The notes under the pieces: generated by a model
Databases searched by the model: none
What the model was told of the DNA's origin: nothing
The model's input: only the letters and a program-made list of their open reading frames with translations
Position numbers and translations under genes: made by a program
In this document: positions 58,533-64,000 of the stretch, in pieces
Position numbering within the stretch: the first letter of the stretch is position 1
How the letters are laid out: the number at the start of each line of letters is the position of its first letter
Assembly (NCBI RefSeq): GCF_051401765.1
Contig: NC_135069.1
Coordinates: 11,200,501 to 11,264,500, forward strand
Reading direction: 5' to 3'
Source of the DNA: Calliopsis andreniformis
Taxonomy: Eukaryota > Arthropoda > Insecta > Hymenoptera > Andrenidae
DNA: 64,000 nucleotides

Positions 58533-61500
58533 TACAGCCACAGATACCTTAAAATATTGTTTTTGAACTTGCACAGGTTTTCCACTCACTCTAAGAAGCA
58601 TCTTTGATTCACTTCAATTGTCGATTGATTTAGACTCTTAAAGTATCGCAAAGAGAGCTCCCGAAAATAATTAACTCCAAAGAAAAAGATAACCCTCGTA
58701 GCAGAAATGGTAAACCTCGCTTCCTCGAGAGTAGCTTTTGTTCAAGAATCACACCGTGCTATACTGAGAAACGGCAACTACAGCACGCTCGGGGTATATT
58801 ACAGCCTCTCGAGAGGTGGTGGAATATCAGGATACACCTTTTCCAGCCATTGTGTGACTCTGAAGGGCGTACAATGGCCGTGGAGCGAGTCCCGTATTGT
58901 GTCTACAGCTCGACAGAATAGTTCTGCGACTCTCTCGCACTCTGACCCTCTTTTCCTTCTCTCCAACCCTGTTACCATTTCCATCTTGCCTCTCTTTCCT
59001 TGACTTCAGATTGAAGAGAAAGGAGGGAGTTCCCTTCTGATGCTATACGGTCGAAGCATCTGGCCCGAGACTGCTAAATTCTAGAAAACCACCTGAAATC
59101 CCCCGCAATCCTCTCTGGAATATAATAGGATGTAATAACTTTAAAGCCCGCATTAACACCACGAATGAAGCCACAATCGGGCAAGTAGATTAAGTTTCTG
59201 GTCTTCTCGAGAAATGGTGCAAATATTGCAACCTGGCTAACAGTCAAACGACAATCGAGCTTTCTAACTTAACTTCCTGCAACAACTAAGAAATTACCTC
59301 GTCTAAAGAAATAAAGAAAAGATTGACGCTGACCCTAAATCATTGAAAGGAAACGTCACCAGGCTACCAGTGATTTTGAAAATTCTTCATAAGAATCGGG
59401 AAGATAAGCCTGGCACTTAATCCAGAGAAATAAAGCGCAATTCATGACAGAAAATTTAAGACCACTCAGTCACCAACCCCTACGACGGGGAAAACTGTCA
59501 GGGGGGTAGCGAAGGCCAGGAGAAGCAGCGGCTTTAGCGGTGAAATGCGATAAAGTTGGCGTAGAGGTAATTTGAGTATAAAGTTTTATTCGCAATAATT
59601 TAGCTGCGTGGAGGAACGCAGGTTGGTGGAGTGTAAGAGGGAGGGAGGGAGGAAAGGTGCTCGTCCCTCGGGAAGCATGCAGGAGCGCGGGTCATATATT
59701 TGATGGGATACTTGGCATAAAGTTCCGCATAAAAGTAATGCCAACATTAAAGTTTGTGGTTCCAGAGCCGTGGCACGGCTGAACCCATCCTATGCCACCG
59801 TTCCAACTATTCTGCTTTTACTCTCGGAACATCTTCACGTAGCTTATGACTTCACGTTGGTCCTAAGAAGCTATGAAAAGAGGAAGTACCTTAAAATACA
59901 TATCCCGATGTCATTAATTGTTCTGCTTCATATAACATCGTTCGTATGTGTGTATTATAGAGTTTGCTAATCTAAAAATTCAACGAATTAAGAATTGGAC
60001 ACTACCATCCAAAACAGTGATATCAAAAATGGTAGATTCATTTTGTAAATGTGTAACAGAATCCAGAGACATAATATAAAAATTTGAAAAAAGCTATAGA
60101 AGTCAGTGGACATGTATTATAGTAATTAGACAAACTGGATTTTAAATTTGTTAAAACATGAAAAACCATTAATCTGCTTAAGGAATCGCGATTTAAATGG
60201 AACTCGTACAATATCCATATACTTAAGTCGAAGGCCAAGGAAAAATGACTTTAGAGTGGTTGGTGGCACTGCAAAGTAGATAGTCGAACAGCTTAGCTCA
60301 GGAGTGGCCGTTGGGGAACGATTTGATGGCGCCAGGGGAGGCATAGCTTCTTCCCACGTGGCCCCCTCAACACGCTTTACCCTCATAATTCTACTCAGCC
60401 TTCCACCAAGCGCCACCTCTGTTTGCTCTAATGCCTTATAATGCCGTGAATAACAGAAAAGCTACAGAGAAATCAAAGAGAATGTTGAAAAGGAAGAAGA
60501 AATTCCTTTGAACGATTAGTGAACTTCCTCGACCACTTTAGTGAATGGAAACCGCTATCTGATTTTCCTAAAAGCGACAGTTCTACTCTCTTTCATGTTT
60601 TAGTAGCGACTTGATGAAACTTCAATTCAAATTAGAAACATTATTGAAAGTATTAGAAGAATGTAGTTGAGCACACAGAATAAGTGACACGATTAAGCAA
60701 ACATTCTACTTTGGAGGCCAAAAGTAGAATGATCCCTGACTTGAATGTGTTAATTTAAATATTAATTATTTTAATGTTATATAGATAATGTAAGATATAA
60801 TAACAAGTAGGGAAATTACTTGCTATTAAAAATAAACATTTTTAGATTTCCTTTCAGATTTTCAAGAAAAATGTTTCTGATCTAGATTGGTACAAACACT
60901 AATTTATACATATATGCATGTCCTATGTTTATTCATAAAAAATTGGAACATTTTTTTAATTTTTGAAACTAGATTTACCTATAATCTAAAATAGTCTGAA
61001 TAATTCAAACCTATTTTGGATAGGAGTATTTTCAGGAATATTGAATAAAAACGATAAAATTTCAAAATTTTAGCATGATACATATTTGAAACAATAGCTC
61101 TTCTGGTGTTGGATATTGTTCGCCGACGACAGATTGTTCTGTCTTCTTGCCAGATGTTTCAGACAGTGTAAAATCTTTTACAAATCTTCCTAGATTGAGG
61201 ATATAGAACGAATAAAATAGTAATACCTACTAATTGTATTTTGCACAGACTATTTAGAAAACCTGATTCTTGTAATAAAAATACATTCTTAATTATTCCA
61301 TTCCATTTGCAATGATACAAAGCAGATGTAGAAGGAAGCCTTTACTGCTATCTTTATCCTTTTACTGCTAAAAAAAGGTATTTATAGATGCCTAAATTTA
61401 ATTGATTGATGATTTGTATCGATGTATAAATCGAGTAAAAAATGCTAAAAAAAGAAACGAGACATTTGATACTTAGGTGGAACATAAAAAAAGGTGGAGA

Positions 61501-63326
61501 AAACACAAAGAAAGGAAGACCTGGTTTTGAAGAATTCAACAAAGAACAAAAAAATCATTTCATCGATGGTTAAATATTAAAATTTAATTCTACTGGTATT
61601 CGCTTATCTTCAAGACCCATTTATAATTATAAAAAATTTTACTGCTACCATTAATTGCTTTGAATGTAAATGGATTTTACTCCTCTTTTTGTGAAATCGT
61701 TTCATTTTCTTTGGCTCTACGAGTTTGTGAGTAGTCTATCTATTCACTAAATATACACAAGAATTGTCGAACGATACAATAGTGAACAATTTACCCTGTA
61801 AAAATGATCCATTACGTTGCAATTCACTTATTAGCATATATTCATTAATGTAAGCATTCGAATGTCTATAATAAGTATTGCGTATTAATTCTTTTGTCTA
61901 CTTCTCTATACATGCGTGTTATTATCAAACAATGAGACATTGTCACAATAAACATTCTATAAAACTGCGTGTATACATATTGAAATATATATCAGGCAAC
62001 TACCTTGGTGTCTTATGACACACTCAATTTCAAAAAGAATCATCGTCATTGAGAAACACGAGATCACCTGTCAATTTTTGCCACTTGACATGCATCAACT
62101 TCGTTTCGAAATAAACATATCTCAATGTACTCACAGCTACACTCTTATTTGTAGCATTCTAATTTAAACAAATTTTAAATACCTTACTCCAACGAGCATA
62201 ACATTTTCATCAATAGAGCACGATGCCTCGTGTAGTCTTCTTTTACTAAAATTTTTGGTCATCCCGCCGTTCCAATAATTTCCTTAACTATTGTGCGCCC
62301 GAAGAATTTTAAATAGGTTGCGTCCAGTATAAATTTTGCAGTCGTAGAATTACATAAATCATGCAACGCGTTGCACTGAATTGCTAACGGTCCTCAATAT
62401 TTGTAAATGCATCGATAACGAACGAGCACATCAAACGCAATGCTAATTAGAAGACAGGAATGGCTCGAGCAATGAGTTTCAGCGAAAAGCTTCCTTATAT
62501 TCGGCTCTCGAGGCACCGTGCGGCAACGGTTCGCGCCATCTGTACGTCGATAAAATCTGCACCTGTTGTACGAACACTCTCTTTTAGCGTCGTTGCACTT
62601 ATTAGATCGTTGATCATGCTCATTATTCCACGGTTGAGACCGTTACGTTTTACTGCATTTCACGGAAGCCACGCGTCTGATTTCCATCGCCCCTAGAGCA
62701 GTCTGGATTTTCACCGACAGTAAATCAAAAACTCTCGCGTTGAAACAATTAAAAAAGAAGAAACGTGTAGTCTTCTTTTCTACAGTGAACGCCTTAAGGT
62801 TCTCTTATGCTTTGGTAAACTATTTTCTCGTTTAAAGTCAAAGTATGATTAAGTTCGATGAATAATATATCAAAAAAATGTTTCACTGTTGAAGTTTAGA
62901 CACTCCAAGTAAACTGAAGAACATTCGCTACCAAGATACCAGTGTCTGGTGAATGATTTAGGGCCATTGGTATCCGACTACCCCACAGTCTAACCCTGAT
63001 AAGGATCGTTGCTAATTGTTGTGAATTGGTGAAAGTGGTGAACGAACCAGGGAGATTGGGCAACAGGTGTCATCTGATTGATCGCCGTAGCTCGCAACCC
63101 CACGATTACCTAGCCTGCAAACACATCCACGACAGAAACGAAGCACTTAATGTCAATCCTTTACGCACTGGCTAATCCTGTAGCTAAACCACTGACCTAT
63201 TACGAATCGAAATGTTCTGAAGGTTATAAACAAAAATGATAGCAGTAGAAAGGTTGTTATTAATATTACTATTGGAACTACTCTCATTTAGCGAAACTAG
63301 GCGAGAATATTTCTTATGGCGACTGA

Positions 63327-63925
63327 AAGGCAAAACGACTTACGTTGCATTTTTAACAAATTTGAGTTAGGGCCTTTTTAGAGATCTAAAGTATAGAATT
63401 TGTAATTGAGAAAAAAGGGGCATCAAAAGAATTTTTTTATTTAAAAATAGGAGTTCAAGAAGACACATGTTAATAAAACAGTATTCAAATCGGAAACTTT
63501 AAATACCAATGTATCGAAAAGAAACATGTGAAGTGAGAAGATTCTCCAATAGAAGACACCAAGTCATTCTAAACAGGATCCACATTGGCCACACGAGAAT
63601 CCTATACGAATGTCTCTCAGAGAAAACACCTCCACCTTACTGTGACACACACCAATACCCTTAACCCTAAAACACATATTGATATCCTATAAAAACCATG
63701 AAACTACTCAAAATCAGGCCAAACTCCCGAACTCACTGCATGAATTCATCTGTAATGCAGGAAACCACATCCTTAAATTTATTCAAAGTACTAAACCCCT
63801 TGGCAATTCCATTTAAATATCCCCAATTATATCAGTTTACATCACCAATGATTTAGATGTCGTTGCAACGCTAATCCTCAATTAAAAAAATAGAAAAAGT
63901 ATATGTGACTTAGGTCATTTTACCT
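63327..63925. mobile_element. MITE of the TA-flanked family, long copy
   Basis: The left end is AAGGCAAAACGACTTACGTT. The right end is GTGACTTAGGTCATTTTACC followed by T-TA, the inverse of the left end. The first 210 bases align with the 48834 copy (tttgagttagggcc, agatctaaagtatagaattt, ttcaagaagacacatg, aagaaacatgtgaagtga). The remaining 360 bases are not seen in the other copies, so this is either a longer family member or a copy with an inserted segment that has its own right end. Confidence 0.65.
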
Positions 63926-64000
63926 TATAATCGTAGATTTTATATTCAAATGCATTCTCCACCTTATGCCTTATATAAAATTTTATAGAAGCTCGTAAAC

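Larger units (their letters stand above)
47573..64000 (+). other. Downstream Pax intron, extending past the window
   Basis: It begins with GTAAGT, and at least 16.4 kb follows without a recognisable next exon. The next exon should begin with the third base of an Arg codon and then encode something like IVRNK. GC-rich islands occur at 47880-48720, 50290-50760, 52740-53850, 54890-55600, 58650-59700 and 62400-62700. Their open frames match nothing I recognise. The stretch holds three copies of a TA-flanked MITE, a nested MITE, a tandem duplication and a CA repeat. Other genes nested in this intron cannot be excluded, but none is supported. Confidence 0.75.

Noticed and set aside
63004..63172. 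Possible next Pax exon: AG followed by a frame starting I-V and open for about 56 codons
   Set aside because: After IV the residues (ANCCELVK) do not match the expected RNKAAEK-type sequence, the polypyrimidine tract is poor, and the frame ends in a stop too early for a Pax protein.

Overview
The window is eukaryotic, AT-rich DNA with scattered GC- and CpG-rich islands. It holds a single recognisable gene, on the + strand: the 5' part of a Pax2/5/8-class transcription factor (shaven/sparkling, sv, in Drosophila). Two exons encode nearly the whole paired DNA-binding domain, at 39018-39183 and 47375-47572. They have canonical splice sites and matching phases. The peptide carries insect-type residues (SFKAG and [14 protein letters not shown]), so an insect is likely. 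The AT-rich background, CpG-rich islands, small MITEs and large introns would suit a hymenopteran such as a bee, but that is inference.

Layout. Positions 1 to about 31000 hold no gene I can recognise. This stretch is AT-rich DNA with GC-richer islands and several small transposable-element remnants, and is probably the 5' flank of the Pax gene or a region of far-upstream exons. Positions 31050-33271 form a GC/CpG-rich block that is a plausible promoter and 5' leader. It ends in a TATA-like sequence, an 18-bp perfect palindrome and a candidate first coding exon (33272-33326) whose phase fits the paired-box exon. Then come a 5.7-kb intron, paired-box exon A, an 8.2-kb intron, paired-box exon B, and at least 16.4 kb of further intron to the end of the window. 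The end of the paired domain, the octapeptide and the transactivation region are not visible and should lie to the right.

Mobile and repetitive DNA: a 473-bp piggyBac-type (TTAA) non-autonomous element at 44970-45442 and a 73-bp TTAA-flanked mini-element at 13508-13580; a TA-flanked MITE family with copies near 48834, 58300 and 63327, the first interrupted by a second, unrelated TA-flanked MITE; a third family with about 25-bp inverted ends, with four copies between 3.6 and 19 kb; two further dispersed repeat pairs; a long fold-back at 15241-15349; an 8-copy AT-rich minisatellite at 18932-19209; and a diverged tandem duplication with a 452-bp period at 50797-51580.

I found no tRNA, rRNA, CRISPR array, operon or bacterial-type system. 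The long uninterrupted frames in the GC islands (for example 17235-17747) often overlap on both strands and match no protein I recognise, so they are not annotated as genes. I found no undescribed biological system here. The most informative items are the Pax gene structure and the nested and TTAA-type MITEs.
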